Shown: piece after piece, positions 12,241 to 46,330 of the stretch
Layout: every line of letters starts with the position of its first letter
Numbering within the stretch: position 1 is the stretch's first letter
Origin: Cristatella mucedo
Taxonomy: Eukaryota; Bryozoa; Phylactolaemata; Cristatellidae
Length of the DNA: 64,000 nucleotides
Assembly: GCA_009760855.2 (NCBI GenBank)
Contig: WPIO01000004.1
Coordinates: forward strand, 6,411,501 to 6,475,500
Direction: 5' to 3'
Translations under genes and position numbers: made by a program
The notes under the pieces: generated by a model
What the model saw: only the letters and a program-made list of their open reading frames with translations
Told to the model about the DNA's origin: nothing
Database searches by the model: none

Positions 12241-13910
12241 TGTTGCATGAAATGAACTTTAATAGCTGCCTTACGCACACAGCAAGTCACATTTGCTGTG
12301 ATTGGGCAATTGAACAATTTCTAACTGAACACCTACTTACTCCTCGTTGAACATAGGACTTTCTGGCTGAGTTTAAGTCCCTTAAAATATGTGCAAGTTT
12401 TCTTCTAATTATTTCCTAGAAGCAGCTTCAATGCAACGAGTTTAAACTGCCCCAGTTTCAAACTAGCTTTTTTCACCACTATGCCGAAGGCGCTTATACT
12501 TATATATTTCCAACGACAATTGAAAATGGTCTTAAATTGTATCTCTCTAAAACAACGAAATTATAGATCGCATAACAAGATCTCGGATTATAACTACCTG
12601 GCATTTCCTCCGAACGTCTGTAGATATTGCAATTTTGGCATGTTTATATTTGCCTTCTTTCTCTTACTCTATTTGTTGCTTTTCTTTTCCGCCTCTCACT
12701 TTGTCTCGCTCTCCGAATATTGAAGGCTCTCTATTTCAGCCTCTTATTCTGAGGGTGGTTTGCTGGGTAGCTATATATCTCTCTTGCAATGGCACATGTA
12801 TCCATCTGTGCAATATTTCTATCTCTGTTTCTCCGACTTTTCCGCAGTATGTTTCTTCACAATCATAATAATAGTAGTGATAATACATTTCCTATCAGTG
12901 GCCAATGAAAACTCAATCGCCTTCAAGCAACTTTCTCTCTCTCTCTCTCTCCATAGTATTTTCTGGCAATCGATTCTCACTATCAGGTAAATGGATAAAT
13001 TACAGTGGGAAAATAAAAAGCACTGCTCCTTATGCCGTGCCATATCTAGGACTTACATTCATATTGCATTTTCAGTACTGGACGTATATTATTATTTCAG
13101 GCCAAGTGCTTGTATAACCACTGTGCAAATACAACATTATAGTCAGCAGCGATTGAATTCAAAGCGACTATGACCACTTCCGCCAAAGCTCCAGAGTTTC
13201 CTGCAGTTTCACTTTGACTTACAACAGCATCGGAATGAAATGTACATTGAGACGTATTGAATATTTACATAAAAAATACAAAAATTGGAAGACAAAATTA
13301 TATCCCCAGCTCTTGTGGGTGACTCAGCTCTTTTGAATTTCCTTTGAATTTCACTGACTCACCGGTCCTATTCGCTAACAAAGTGTGTGAAGCAAAACCG
13401 TTGCTATAATTGGGCTAAATGAGTAAGCCAGCTTAGGACACTTTCCTTCAGTATTTCTGTGAGTTGCCAGTATGGAGTTACAAGTCCAATGTATTTTCTT
13501 TCGCTTCAGGCCTAGAGCCGATGGTACATTTGTAAGGTGACCTTAGTAGATTTAACGTGCATAATTAACGTGTAGATGTAAGTAGATTTAACGATATAAC
13601 GTCTTTTGTAAAATCCACTCTTGCGTCTCGCGCCTATCACTTTGGCCATAGTCGCCGGCTATTTGACTGCAACACAAGATGGCGAGGCATTCGTTTTGAA
13701 TTTTCAAATGCACGGCTCGTTCATCCCTTAGCTGCCTAAAGGACACCAATGATGCACTGCAAGTCATTTGCTCCAATTATTGTGCCTCGCACCAAATGCT
13801 GCAGGCTGAATTATTGAGCTGCTGCCCAGGTTGTTACCCAGGCAAAGAACGTGTATGGCCGGCGACGTTCGATGGTGAAACCGTGCCTGAACTCGACCGA
13901 CGTTCGGATG
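12241..13910. other. Downstream of the LRR/EF-hand gene; no coding sequence seen
   Basis: AT-rich. The part nearest 13910 is likely the 3' UTR of the minus-strand gene, but the polyadenylation point was not fixed. Confidence 0.5.
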
Positions 13911-35499
<21,589 letters not shown>

Positions 35500-35758
35500 G
35501 ATGCTCAAACGCAAGCCACCGGCGGCACAGACGCTCTGCCGGACGCTCCTGCCCGGTGGCAAAACGCCGCTGCGCGCGGTGACGCGAGCGGAGCGACCGG
35601 TAAGGGTGGAGCGCCGAGCGCGGTAGCCGGGGCGACGTCTCCGGTTCGATCTCTCAATGACCTCGTTGTGCCGCGCATTTGTTTATAAAACACTGCGCTC
35701 ACAAAGAATTGTAGCCGGGCGTCGCTTATAGCGAAACAGAAATTGGTGACCTTTGAAC

Positions 35759-35779
35759 CGCCGCCGCCGCCGCCGCCGG
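35759..35779. repeat. (CCG)n short repeat
   Basis: Seven CCG units in the CpG island. Confidence 0.9.
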
Positions 35780-38669
35780 AGGTGCGTCGTTGCGAGCGTG
35801 AGCCTTAGCCGCATGCCTCGCTGGCGACGGCGAGACGCCGGCGCCAGAGCGCTAAAGAGCCAGCTCTCGCACACGATATGGCCCGCTTTAGAGCTGGCGC
35901 GTGCGCGCTTCTAACGCCAGAGCTAGCGGCACCGCGCTCGAATCGAAGGGATACGCTAGCTGAACAGCGGCGGCTGCCGCGGTCGGGTGTCCGCCGAAAA
36001 TGGCCGGGGCCTTCAGTGGGCGGCGCGGCAGCCGACGCGTCGGCCGCAGCCGACTGGATGGCTCGAGACCGTTTCGCCTGGCATTCGTCTGCACCGGCGG
36101 CGGGTTCGTCATTAGCGGCAGTCAGAAAATATCGCTCTTAAGTAGGATGAGAAAGCCTTTCGCGAAGGCGAGCTAGGTTGCGCATACTCGCAATAAGAGA
36201 ACCCTATGCATTCGAGCGTTCGGTCACCATTCAACCGTGCCGAAGTTTACGGTCAAATGTCACCGCGTCCATACGTAGGCGACGCGATTAGCGAAAGCAG
36301 TCATTTTGTCGCGCGCGCGCGTGAGGAATGGCTTCGCCGGCCTTCTTCTTCGCGAATGAATGACCTCGGCCGTAGCGGAAATGATCGCGGAACCAGTCCA
36401 AAGAGGCGGCGTGACGATCCGGAATGACGAGCCGAACAAGTCTGCAACCCGAGGCACCCGCCGCTCTGCCTCCAGCTGGCACATCGACTGCTGCCCAGAC
36501 GGCCTCTCCCAGAGCGGCCGCTCGCGAAAGCTTCTCGCCGGAGCTTCCAAGACCGAGGCTTTCGTCAGATTCGCTCTCATCTTAGACAGACAGTCGTAGC
36601 GAGCATTCGCGCAGATGGCTCGGTGTTGGCGAGCACGCGCCGCTACCGTGCGGCGTCGCCGCCTGGGCGGCCACGTCTGCGGCGACGGCGGCCGCGGTCC
36701 TCGCCGACGCCGCTCGCGCTCGCCGGCGAGCGGTGCAACGCGCGCGCTCCCTCGCTCGCTCACCCGATGCCCTGTCCGTCGATGGAGAGGGGCCGGATGG
36801 AGCGGGCTCAGCTTGTGAGCGCCGCGCACGGCGGGCCGCTTCGCTGGCATGGCCGAAATGCGACGCCGACCGGATTCGAGCCGAGCTCGTCGCTGGCGGC
36901 GTCCGAGTAGCGGCGTCCGAATCAGCTCGCCTCGCTGACAGATTCGAGTGCGACGCTGCCCGGCTCGTTTGACGAACGCAGTGGCGTCGCGCGGATATTG
37001 CAGTCGGATCCGGAAGGAGAGCTGAGCGGCCGCGCAGCCAGAGCCACGGCTCCGAAGCAGCGCAGCTCGCGCGAGCTGGCTCTCTCACTGCCCAGGCATG
37101 CTTCGGCCTGCTCGCACCGTCGGCCTGCCGAGCGGGCTCGTGAAAGCGGGCATCCGAGAGGCGACGATTGTGCGCGGCCTCAGTGGCGATTATCCGCCCT
37201 TCCTCGCTTGCGTTTCCGCTCGCCGGCGTTCGGCTGGCCAGCCGCTCGGCTGCGATTGCATAGCCGAGACGGCGACCGCCTCCTCCTACTCAATGACGAC
37301 GCGTGGTCAGCGGCGGGGTCGAGCGCAGCCACGCCGCGTTTAGAATCGGACTACGACCTACTGACAGCGTGTCAGCTGAACTAACGAAAATCAACGTCCG
37401 TCGGACTGCCGCGGGCAGGTGCTGCTTGGCTTTTGCGCCGGTCGCGGTCGTCAATGTCGTCTTTCCGCTTTTAATACCACGAAGAGCGTTGCACGCGCCG
37501 CAGTATTCAATTTAGTGAGATAATTCATTTCTCCGAGGACTCGCGCTCACTACGCTGAGAGCAGCCAGCTTCTTCTTCAGCACTAATCTGGACGATGCGT
37601 TCAGCTTTGTTGAGAGCGATTAAAGACTGTCCGCCAAAAGACATTTACAAAAAAGATCCTCAGCTTAGAGCGGCGTCATCTGTAGAACCTCAGCGACCGC
37701 TTTATTCAAAGTATACAAATACCTCCGCCTGAAGCACTGTAGAGTGTTTATCAAAATCATAAAGGCCCCAGCTGCAGCCATTTGAAAGTGATATTTATTT
37801 AAATGCGGCATTGCAGCGCGAGATTACTCAATACAATCGCACAGTGCATCGGCCAACGCTGCCCAGCAGCAAAACAGCTGCTGAGTGCCATTGTTATTTC
37901 AGCATCAAGTGAGTTCTGCTAAGGCTCGCTGTCGAGCTTCGGCATATTTGAGAGATTCGCACACGAGCCATACGATTTGCGATATATACGATTTGCGCGC
38001 CTCTACCGGCGCCTCACGAGCTCGAGGGACGACGTGCGTGGCCTGATCGATACCCGATTAAGAGAGGTAAATTGAACCGCGTGCAGAAAATGAAGCTTTC
38101 GTCTGCTGCTTGTCAATTCCGTCTGTGTACATTGTCACAAGTCCTAATTGTACGGTGTAGCAAAAGTATCATGCAACCGATGCCCTCGGTTGACGGCGAT
38201 ATCCCAGCCGTGGCTGCCTCGAGCTCTTTACGGAGGTTGCAGTGCTGCCTGCGGTGGCGAGCCTTTTTTGTAAGATTCGAACCACGTCAACATTTGGCGG
38301 GTGCGAAAAAGCACCGGATGAGCAAAAGCTAGCAACACAACGTTTACAATCACGTCAAGATCGCATGTTTCGGTTGACATAGGAGTGGAACTTAAAGTGG
38401 CGTCTAAAAATCTTGGCTCTCGATATACTGAAGCCTTCAAATTTGGCTCTAGCGTTGATAAGCTGTTGGATACTTGTGAAATCAAGATTCAGTCTTGATT
38501 ATACCTGCCGCGTTTAGATTCTATTCAATTCGTGTGACTCCTAGCCTAGGGGAATAGACCATTTGACGACGTTTTCAAGCACGAGCTCAGATATCGCACT
38601 AGTCAATTTAGCCAAGTCACAGGGCTTAAAAAATAAGTATGAAAACTTGCTATTAATATATTTAGCCAG

Positions 38670-38840
38670 ATAAATACAAAGCTCTGCAAACTCAACAGTC
38701 TCATTTATATAGCTACAGAAGAGCCTAACAGCTATAACCTCCACTTGCAATGAGCAATCGATAGGATCACCCACAGCAGGACTCAAACCCATCGTGGTTT
38801 GAGGCTTCATGCTTCAGTAAGCGGTCCAGGCGTCTTAAGC
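38670..38840 (-). mobile_element. tRNA-derived SINE, old copy
   Basis: Shares acagaagagcctaacagcta and cacccacagcaggactcaaa with the 41.3 kb copy. The B box is decayed to GGTTTGAGTCC. Confidence 0.65.
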
Positions 38841-39399
38841 TTGCGTTAGTAGCAGCTTACAAACTCAGCTTTTCCCATCTATTTATAAATAAAATTCGCA
38901 ATGCCAGGACCGAGATCTGGTTTAAGCCTAAGTGAGTTTATCACTAGTATGCAACCTTCTCTTCGGCTTTCATTTAGGATATCCAGTCACAGGAAGACGA
39001 CAAACAGACGTGATTGTATAGATGCCCTATAGATGCACACACTCACCACTAGATGTCACCAAAGAGATTGCTTTCGATGTGCTAAATAATTACATATGTG
39101 CACCTGTTTACACGAAACCAAATTGGACAGCACAGCCCTCAATCTAGCTTTCGAATGTCGAATGTTAAATAATAATCCTCACAAGGTCTCATCGCAGGAA
39201 CGCTCTTTATCTTTAGGTGTAAAGACGATCGTAGCCCTATAGATGACAACAATTCAGCAATTAATTAGCAGTTATTAACAGCCAAAGGTCGGCAAGGTAG
39301 GCTTCATTATCGGGCCACGAGTTGCCAAGTCAACAACTGCATAAGGCTTCACTCACCACTGTCATCCGTTAGCCAGCAGTCGTGAGAGGCTGGGTTATG

Positions 39400-40720
39400 A
39401 CCCAGAACTTTTGAACGTTTCTCCGGACTGCCACCGCCAAGGCATCCTGGCTGCCGTCCAATGGCACCATTCCATCGATGGTGACTTAGTCGGTGCCGTT
39501 GTCGATGACCAGTTCCGGTGTGAGAATTGAACTAGCAGTGAGTGGGAAAGCGAGACTTGCCGAGAGGCAGGAGTGCGATGTTGCCAGAAGAACTCTAATT
39601 GGGCGATCCAGAACCAGATTTTGTCGGGCCGTAATTGCAGGAAGCGTCGGCCGGCAGAGGCTCAGCCGTGGCAACTCTGCCTCCGTGCTGCATAGGTGGC
39701 AGCTGGTAACCGGGGTATGCCCGACTCGGCAGGCCGAAGCTACTAGTCGCACGTTCGCAAACAGGTGACGTGCGTGAGCCGCCAGACCCGGAACAACAGG
39801 CCAAGGTCTGTGGTCTGGAAGCGGCTCTGGAAGAGGCACGAACTTTCGCCAAAACCCAGGCTACCACTCACCGGCTATCCCTGGCCAGTGCAGGCAGGGC
39901 TGCCCAAGCCCAGCCGCTGTCAACCAGCCTGGCGAACTCCCACAGCTTGGATGTGATAACGCACGGCCGGAACGATTGCTCCATCCCACCGGACTCGGTT
40001 GACATGGCAGAGACGTAGGAGCTGGGTCAGCGAGAGACACCAGAAGAGACGCTTCGGGCGCCATCGCCCGTCTGCCCCAGCGAGGCTGGGCCAACTCTGT
40101 TGCCAGGTCCGAAGGCGTCTGCATGCAGCTGCCGTGAGCTCTGGTCGTCTGATGACGGCATGCCACACTGTCTGACGACGGTCTGGTCAAGGCGATGACG
40201 TGAGACTCAAAGCACGCAGGCTTTGGGTAAGCATAGCTTGAAGCAGCTTTGAGCGACCTGAAGGATTCGTCTGCATTCGTCGCAAAGAACTGCGATGGAT
40301 GCCGGTGCGAGGCTGCGGCCTCCAGCAGAGAGCAGTGCAAGTGGGAAGCAGCAAAGTGCGGCAGGCAGTACGTGGACCGGCCGAGCTCTACGAGAGTCCT
40401 TTCGGCCGGAAGCAGGGTAGCCTTAGGCACCAGTCGAGCCCCACAGCTGTAATCGAGCCGTGGCAGGAGGAAGGTCGGCAAGGCATCGAACTATTACCAT
40501 GGGGCGAAAAGGCTTGCCAGCAGTAAGTGTATGTACCCGGCAAGGGAGGAGCAGGCCTGCTCTATTTCGGCCCTAAGCGTCCCCGAACCCTGCGGGGCTC
40601 GGAAGTCGTAGGCCACAACTAGTTCAACGGCATCCCAGGTATCCATCGGCCCTGCAAGGAGATGGGGGGCAGGCACAGCCTTCACGCAGGCTGGTGACCA
40701 GGCAGCACTTCTCAGGCCGG
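39400..40720. other. GC-rich block of unknown origin
   Basis: GC-rich and separate from the CpG island at 35-37.5 kb. Plus-strand frames hold a helix-forming piece (EQQAKVCGLEAALEEARTFA, about 39790-39850) and a Cys-rich piece (VAKNCDGCRCEAAASSREQC, about 40280-40340), with stops between. The 206-codon minus frame looks like a shadow. It may be a decayed mobile element or a low-copy repeat. Unrecognised. Confidence 0.35.
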
Positions 40721-40722
40721 AA

Positions 40723-40728
<6 letters not shown>

Positions 40729-40814
<86 letters not shown>

Positions 40815-40868
40815 GTATATATACATTTATAATATATGTGTGTGTGTGAGTGTGTGTGTGTGTGTGTG
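40729..40868. repeat. Compound (CT)n-(TA)n-(TG)n microsatellite
   Basis: CT run 40729-40763, then TA, then TG to 40868. Confidence 0.95.
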
Positions 40869-40954
40869 ACTGTATTAAAGCACCAGCCTGGCTCATTTTT
40901 AAATTTTTAGGGCTCGCAATAACTGCTCAGGGGAACCCTATCTTTCCTAGAGCA

Positions 40955-41305
40955 TATCGCTAGAGGACGCAGCCATCGTAGTAGGACCACGAGGTGATTG
41001 ATATCGGCTGGCCTGTCAGCCCTATAGTTGCGGCTAGCTATTAAGAATAGGGCAAAGCTTGCCCAAACGTTTTGACACCGCCAACCATCCGAGAGTTGCG
41101 GGACACGTTCTCGTGAGAATGAGAAAAGTGGCTGAAAAGTACCTGCATCCTCTAGGACTAAGTAATCACGATAGACGGATCGAGTGAGAACGAGAGAGGT
41201 GGCCGAAGAGCACCTGCCTTCTCGAGTGGTGAGCAAGAGGATGCAGTGGTCCCAGTAGGACCAGCAGTCTGATTGATGACAGTTGGCCTGTCAACTTCAT
41301 AAATA
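40955..41305. repeat. Diverged local duplications
   Basis: ggacgcagccatcgtagtag...ggctggcctgtcag (about 40968-41020) recurs as ggatgcagtggtcccagtag...gttggcctgtcaa (about 41237-41295). Inside, gaaaagtggctgaaaagtac recurs 72 bases on as gagaggtggccgaagagcac. Confidence 0.6.
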
Positions 41306-41482
41306 AATCCTAGCTGATTAAACAGCCTCTTTTGCATAGTGACAGAAGAGCCTTTATGGCTATCACCAACGCTTGCAGTGGCGATAAAGAATCACCCACT
41401 GCAGGAATCGAACCCACGACCTAGGAACCGAGGTGTGAAACCAACCGCCTTACCTAGTGTGTCATCACGGCTCACATTTCTT
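41305..41482 (-). mobile_element. tRNA-derived SINE
   Basis: In reverse it begins GAGCCGTGATGACACACTAG (A-box region), has a perfect B box GGTTCGATTCC at about 41404-41414, a tRNA-unrelated body and an ATTT-type tail. These are RNA polymerase III promoter features. Confidence 0.75.
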
Positions 41483-41894
41483 AGTCCCATCTATTTATAT
41501 AAAGGTATGGCGCCACCCTCTCAAGGTTAACTCTTCGTTTGCAGCTCGTTTTGACATCTTTGTCGGTCGTTTTCTCGGAAAGAGAGGGGAAGGCGAGCTG
41601 GTCGTCAGCGATTGACGTGGAAGAGTGTGAGTCAGTGCCAGGAGAATTCGGCATACGCTAATGAATACGGCAGCATAGCACCCGTGGTTCGAATCTTGTG
41701 TTTTCTGTGTGTGCATGACCGAGTACTTTGGTGCAGCCTAGAGGACGTATTTCGTAGGGAAAATGGCCACAGTACTCCTGCCTTTTGGCGAAGGTGGAGG
41801 TTTTCCGGCCTTGAAAACTCTTTCCACTCTTGAAAAGCATGCCCTGACAATAGCGCTGACAGGCCAGCCGACATCACTCAGCCGCTCGTGCAGG

Positions 41895-43085
41895 GAGCAG
41901 GATGCTGGTAGCTATTGAGCCAGGCTGGCAAGAGGAAGAGAATAAACTGAAAATAACGGGACCAAGCACAGAGCCCAGAGGTACCCCACACTTCAGAGGT
42001 TCTGCAGATAATCTGTGTCCTGTCACATCAATACTGTGCAGTCTTCCACTGAGAGAAGGTCTGAAATATTGCAATGTAGTGCCAGTGATTCCCAGGTGAA
42101 ATGAGAGGCGCGCAAGAAGGGCTTAGCGATCGATAGTATCAAAAGCAGCCGGAAGATCGAGCAAAACAAGCAGAAAGACTCTACCTATGTCTGCATTACT
42201 AAATAATTTGCTATGCACCCGAAGCTATTCTGACTCAGTGGAGGGATTAGCTCTAAAACCAGACTGGAAATTGCAAGCAAGGTTTGAAGTTTCAATGCAT
42301 GAGTTCATCAGGTCAGCCACGACTCGCTCGACTGCCTTTGACAGTTATGGTAAAAGAGACACTTAGCGGAAGTTGCTCAAGTTCTCTTGGTTTAGTGTTG
42401 CTTTCTTGAGTAGTGGCCTGTTAGTCTTTTTAGAATGTGCCGGGGCGTGATTTGAGGCTAGGAACATATGTATGATGTTAGTTATGTGTGACAGCAGCAG
42501 CTGTATGCATCGTAGAAGCAGGACAGTGGGAAAAGAGTTTCAAGGACTGTTAGTTTTCTGTGATTAGGATGTGAACCTCAGGACAGGGTCACTAGTTGCC
42601 TCCTTGAATGTAGATATTGAGGCTAGGAATGGAGTTGAGAGGCATGATTCAAGGGCGTGTGCTACCACCCTAGGAATGGACTCCCTGGTCTTGCATGTAT
42701 TGTGTTAACAAATAAGCTAGAGGAGTGATCAAGTAGATCAACACATCGATCTCTAGGTAATGTAGGTAAGGAGCTAATCTAGGAGTGCTTAAGGAGGTGG
42801 TTGATCATAGATATCGGCATTTTTAGTTTTCGCACCTGTGAATTCAAATTTTGTGTATAGAAGCTAGATTAAGCCTTTTCTAGGATCGATTGGTACGATC
42901 TAAAGAAGTCTTCGTAATCATTTCCGTAGACAGTCAGTCCCGATCCTTTGTATGTTTTATCAAGCTTGAGATAAGTAGACTTAGCTAGCTTGAAAAAAAT
43001 ATCTCCATTCCGAGGAATTGCATTTAATTCCATGTAGACTATCCATTTCCGACGAGCCTTTAAGCCTTTATGAGCACGTACGCTC
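41895..43085 (-). mobile_element. LINE-A internal body, both ends missing
   Basis: Runs in reverse from the linker before the reverse transcriptase (KARRKWI..., KTYKGSGLTVYGNDYED at 43087-42869) through the middle domains to GVPLGSVLGPVIF at about 42000, where it stops before the YADD box. Loss of the 3' end suggests a later deletion or rearrangement. Confidence 0.8.
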
Positions 43086-44148
43086 ATTTCTTAGCTATGA
43101 ACGCAGCCCTGGGCTATCATCTTACTTATTAATGTAATTCGCTAGTACCATAGCAAGTTTATCATGCCATTTGCCGCATGAAGAAAGCATCTGCGGCCTC
43201 CAAATCGTAGCGTTTCTTAACTGACTGCCGCGAGTTTCCATTTGATTTTCATATTGTATGCTTATTCGTATTTTGTCCATGCATGAATTTTATAATATGA
43301 GCTTTTGAACTGTGCTATAGTGGCCATCGCCACAAAAACGTTTGCACAACTGTGGCTGTGATTTCAAATTGTAAATTACAGTATGCATAGTTCACTCACT
43401 AAATTTAACGAGATTATGAGTGTGCTTGAGAACTTGCATTCTCATGCAACGGCCTTATTTAATTTGGGACAGCTAGCCATTCTACACATTTAAACTCCGA
43501 TACAACTCCCCTTTCCACAATTGGGGTCGCACAACTACAGCTTCAATTCAAAATTCCAGAAGTCCTAGTTCAGCGTTTTAAATTTCAGACTATTGCACAA
43601 TCGCGTTTTCACTATATATGGCCTGCTGTGACTGGCCATTTTCTAATCATCACAATCGCATCTTCTAACTGCAATGTATCTGCTATATATATATATATAT
43701 ATATCCACAATGAGCGTCACTCTGTGGTTTGGGCACATTCATATTTAAAGCAGTGTTTCCCGGTTTACCAAATGATGCCATCCAATTGAGCTTGACCGTA
43801 CTTTCGCTGTAGCCTCCCATGGCCTGAACAAGTCAGCATCCTGGCATACTACAACTGCAATACAACTGCCAATTCAACAGTAGACGTGTCGCAGCTTCGG
43901 TTTTGATTCCTCGATATGAAACCGTGTTCTTGACGGACCTTTCAAACCACAACATTGCTGCTGTGCTCTATAATGCCTTGGGCGTCAGGTGATGCGATCT
44001 GTTTTAGGCCATAGCATGAGAACACGTCGTCGAAAACTGGTTCTTTCGCGGTTGTAAAAAAACATCCAGACTTCTGAATAGCCCGATAGCTTTGGGCGGG
44101 GAAATGATGAGCCCGTTGGCTCCCTTGTATTAATTTCATCCTCTTATC
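43086..44148. other. No gene seen
   Basis: AT-rich spacer between the LINE-A body and the hAT element. Confidence 0.5.
43684..43704. repeat. (TA)n microsatellite
   Basis: A short perfect TA run. Confidence 0.9.
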
Positions 44149-44168
44149 CAGGGGTGGGCAAACTTTTT
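44149..44168. repeat. hAT terminal inverted repeat, one end
   Basis: The sequence CAGGGGTGGGCAAACTTTTT begins here, followed by a CTCGCGAGCC stretch, as in many hAT elements. The partner end was not found near 46.2-46.5 kb. Confidence 0.7.
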
Positions 44169-46330
44169 CACTCGCGAGCCAGAATGGTTTCTAAAGTTTG
44201 ACAGAGGGGCCAGGCCAGAATAGAAGAATAGTTTGTTTGCGTGAACTAATATAAAAAAGGTAAAAACCGTTGCATGAAATTATTTGGCCCTTAACAGTCA
44301 GCAAAACACCATTTTGCTTAGTTTATTGTAAAACTTGTTTCAAAAATTTAGTAATTTAATTAAATAATAATACACTTCCATTCAGTGTCAGTGGGAAAAA
44401 TGTTGCCGGTCTCCTTTTTTAAGTGCATCAATGTCTGGCATTATATTTGTTATGACGACTCTCAAGATAGATCCGAGGTGTTGGTCAGTTAACTTGGATC
44501 TGTGACGGGCTTTTTTGATGTTCATGACGCTGAATGTCTGCTCACACACATAGGTTGAGCCGAACAACGTTGGTATCTTCTGTGATACCCTCTGGAGGTT
44601 TGGAAACGTGGCTTAAGTAAGTGAAGCATAAAAGTCGTTAAGTTTACGAGAGTTGAACTTCTCCTTTAATGAAGAGTAAGACTAAAGATCTGTCAGCTCC
44701 AACTGCAGCTCCTGTGGGGATATTTCAGGGTCTTGTGACAGGACACCAGCTAAAGTGACATTTCAACTTTTTCAAAGTCACAGAAACGACGGCGGAACTC
44801 TCCGTGCAGGTCGTCCAGTGATTAGTGTTTTTTTGCGCGTTTCGGTTCACCTCTTTCGGCACGGTTAGCGTGGGGAAATGAATTAAAGCTTTGTTTAATA
44901 TTGTTTGAAATCTTTTTCTGAAATCTGGAGAAAAGAGTAAGCTTGGATTTGAAGGCTAACTAACATTTGTGTACATGCCGTGCACAAATTGATATTTCCC
45001 CTTTATCTCGGCGTTCAGTTCATTCATGTGAGAAAGTATGTCCACAGCAAACGCAAAGTCACAAAGCCAGTTCTTGTCACGTAGCTAGGGAAATTCGTCG
45101 GATTTACCCCTCAACTCAAAACAATGTAGCAATCTCCTCCCTCAGTTCCCACGCTCTTTGAAAGACTTTGCCCAAACTTAGCCAGCGCATACGGTAGTGG
45201 TAAAGTAAGTCATGGTGATCTGCACTGGTTTCTTCTAGGAACTCAATAAACTGCCGATGCTGAAGTCCCCTTGCTCGCATTAAGTTAACAAGCTTTACGA
45301 CTGGATTCGCGGCATGATTTAGCCGCAAAATAGACTTACACAGAACTTCCTGATCAATGATGCAGTGAAGGAAAACAACATCCTGATAAAGGAGTTTCCT
45401 CTTTTACTTTTTCCTGCAGTCTGTTTAGCAGCCCAACGTCTTCCCAGTTAAATTTTGCGATCCATCCGTGGTGACATTGGCAAGTTTACTCCGAGGTAGC
45501 TTCATTCTTTCGATGACAGCAGACACCTGGTTATGCAAGTTTTTTCCTCTCGTTTGTCTTTCATGGCCTCCATGGTTGAAAATTCCTCTTTGATCTCAAA
45601 ACGGTCGCTAATCCCTCGGATAAAATTAGGAGCTGAACAGTGTCTTTTAATTCATTACTTTCATCAAGTGCTAGTGATTAAAACTTAAAGGATTCCGCCT
45701 TTTTGTTTAATTCGCTGGCTATATCTTCGGCAATCAATTCTGCACGGCGAGTTACAGTTGTGTGCGATAAACTGATATTTTCAAATTCACCTGTGCTCTC
45801 CGGACACAAGAGACCTGCTGTCTCAACCATGCCTTCTTTTATAAATTCACCTTCAGAGAAAGGCTTACCTGTCTTTGCTAATTTGAATACCAGCACAAAA
45901 CTCACCTTAGAACTTGACACTTGAATCGCAGTTTGTCTGTGATAAAGGTTTTGCTGAGGCTCTTAAGTAGCCGACAATCTCTGAGCTATAGCCGCCCGTT
46001 CTCCTGGCCACTGTGGACTGGCGTAGGTAGCACATTTTGTGGCAAAATGGTGGCTGATGTGGTATTCTTTAAAAACTGCAACAGCTTTTTGGCATATCAG
46101 ACATACAGCTGTTGATCGGACTTCAGCGAAAAGAAAATTGTGTCACCCAATCTTTATTCAACACTCGGCACTCACTGTCCACTTTTCATTTCTTCGGTCC
46201 GCTCGTTTTTACCAAAGGGCTGAAAGTACGAAGCTTCTAAAGGAAAGAGAGAGTAACCGTAATGCATCACACTCGAGAATCAATGTCTTCGGGGTGCGCC
46301 ATCTGCTGGAGAAAAATGGGAATTACAGCG
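44149..46330 (-). pseudogene. hAT-superfamily DNA transposon, transposase pseudogene (GTF2IRD2/ZBED type)
   Basis: Decayed minus-strand transposase pieces appear in the right order. A BED-like finger lies at about 46140-46040 (CLICQKAVAVFKEYHISHHF). KPFSEGEFIKEGMVETAGLL and FENISLSHTTVTRRAELI lie at 45680-45920. NLMRARGLQHRQFIEFLEET and MRWLSLGKVFQRAWELREE lie at 45116-45328. The hAT dimerisation region lies at about 44600-44400 (STYVCEQTFSVMNIKKAR, SKLTDQHLGSILRVV). Frameshifts and stops separate them. The left end, CAGGGGTGGGCAAAC at 44149, matches hAT terminal inverted repeats and follows a candidate 8-base target duplication, ctcttatc. No matching right end was found, so that end is lost or diverged. 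Confidence 0.85.

Noticed and set aside
36260-37088. Overlapping long frames (up to 196 codons) on both strands in the CpG island
   Set aside because: Arg/Ala/Pro/Ser-rich, no domains, no splice sites supporting them; expected where stop codons are rare.
39861-40481. 206-codon minus-strand frame
   Set aside because: No recognisable motif. The composition fits a shadow of GC-rich DNA, and the plus strand has the more protein-like but broken pieces.
41612-41877. Paired 73-81 codon frames on both strands
   Set aside because: No domain, no splice support, next to repeats.
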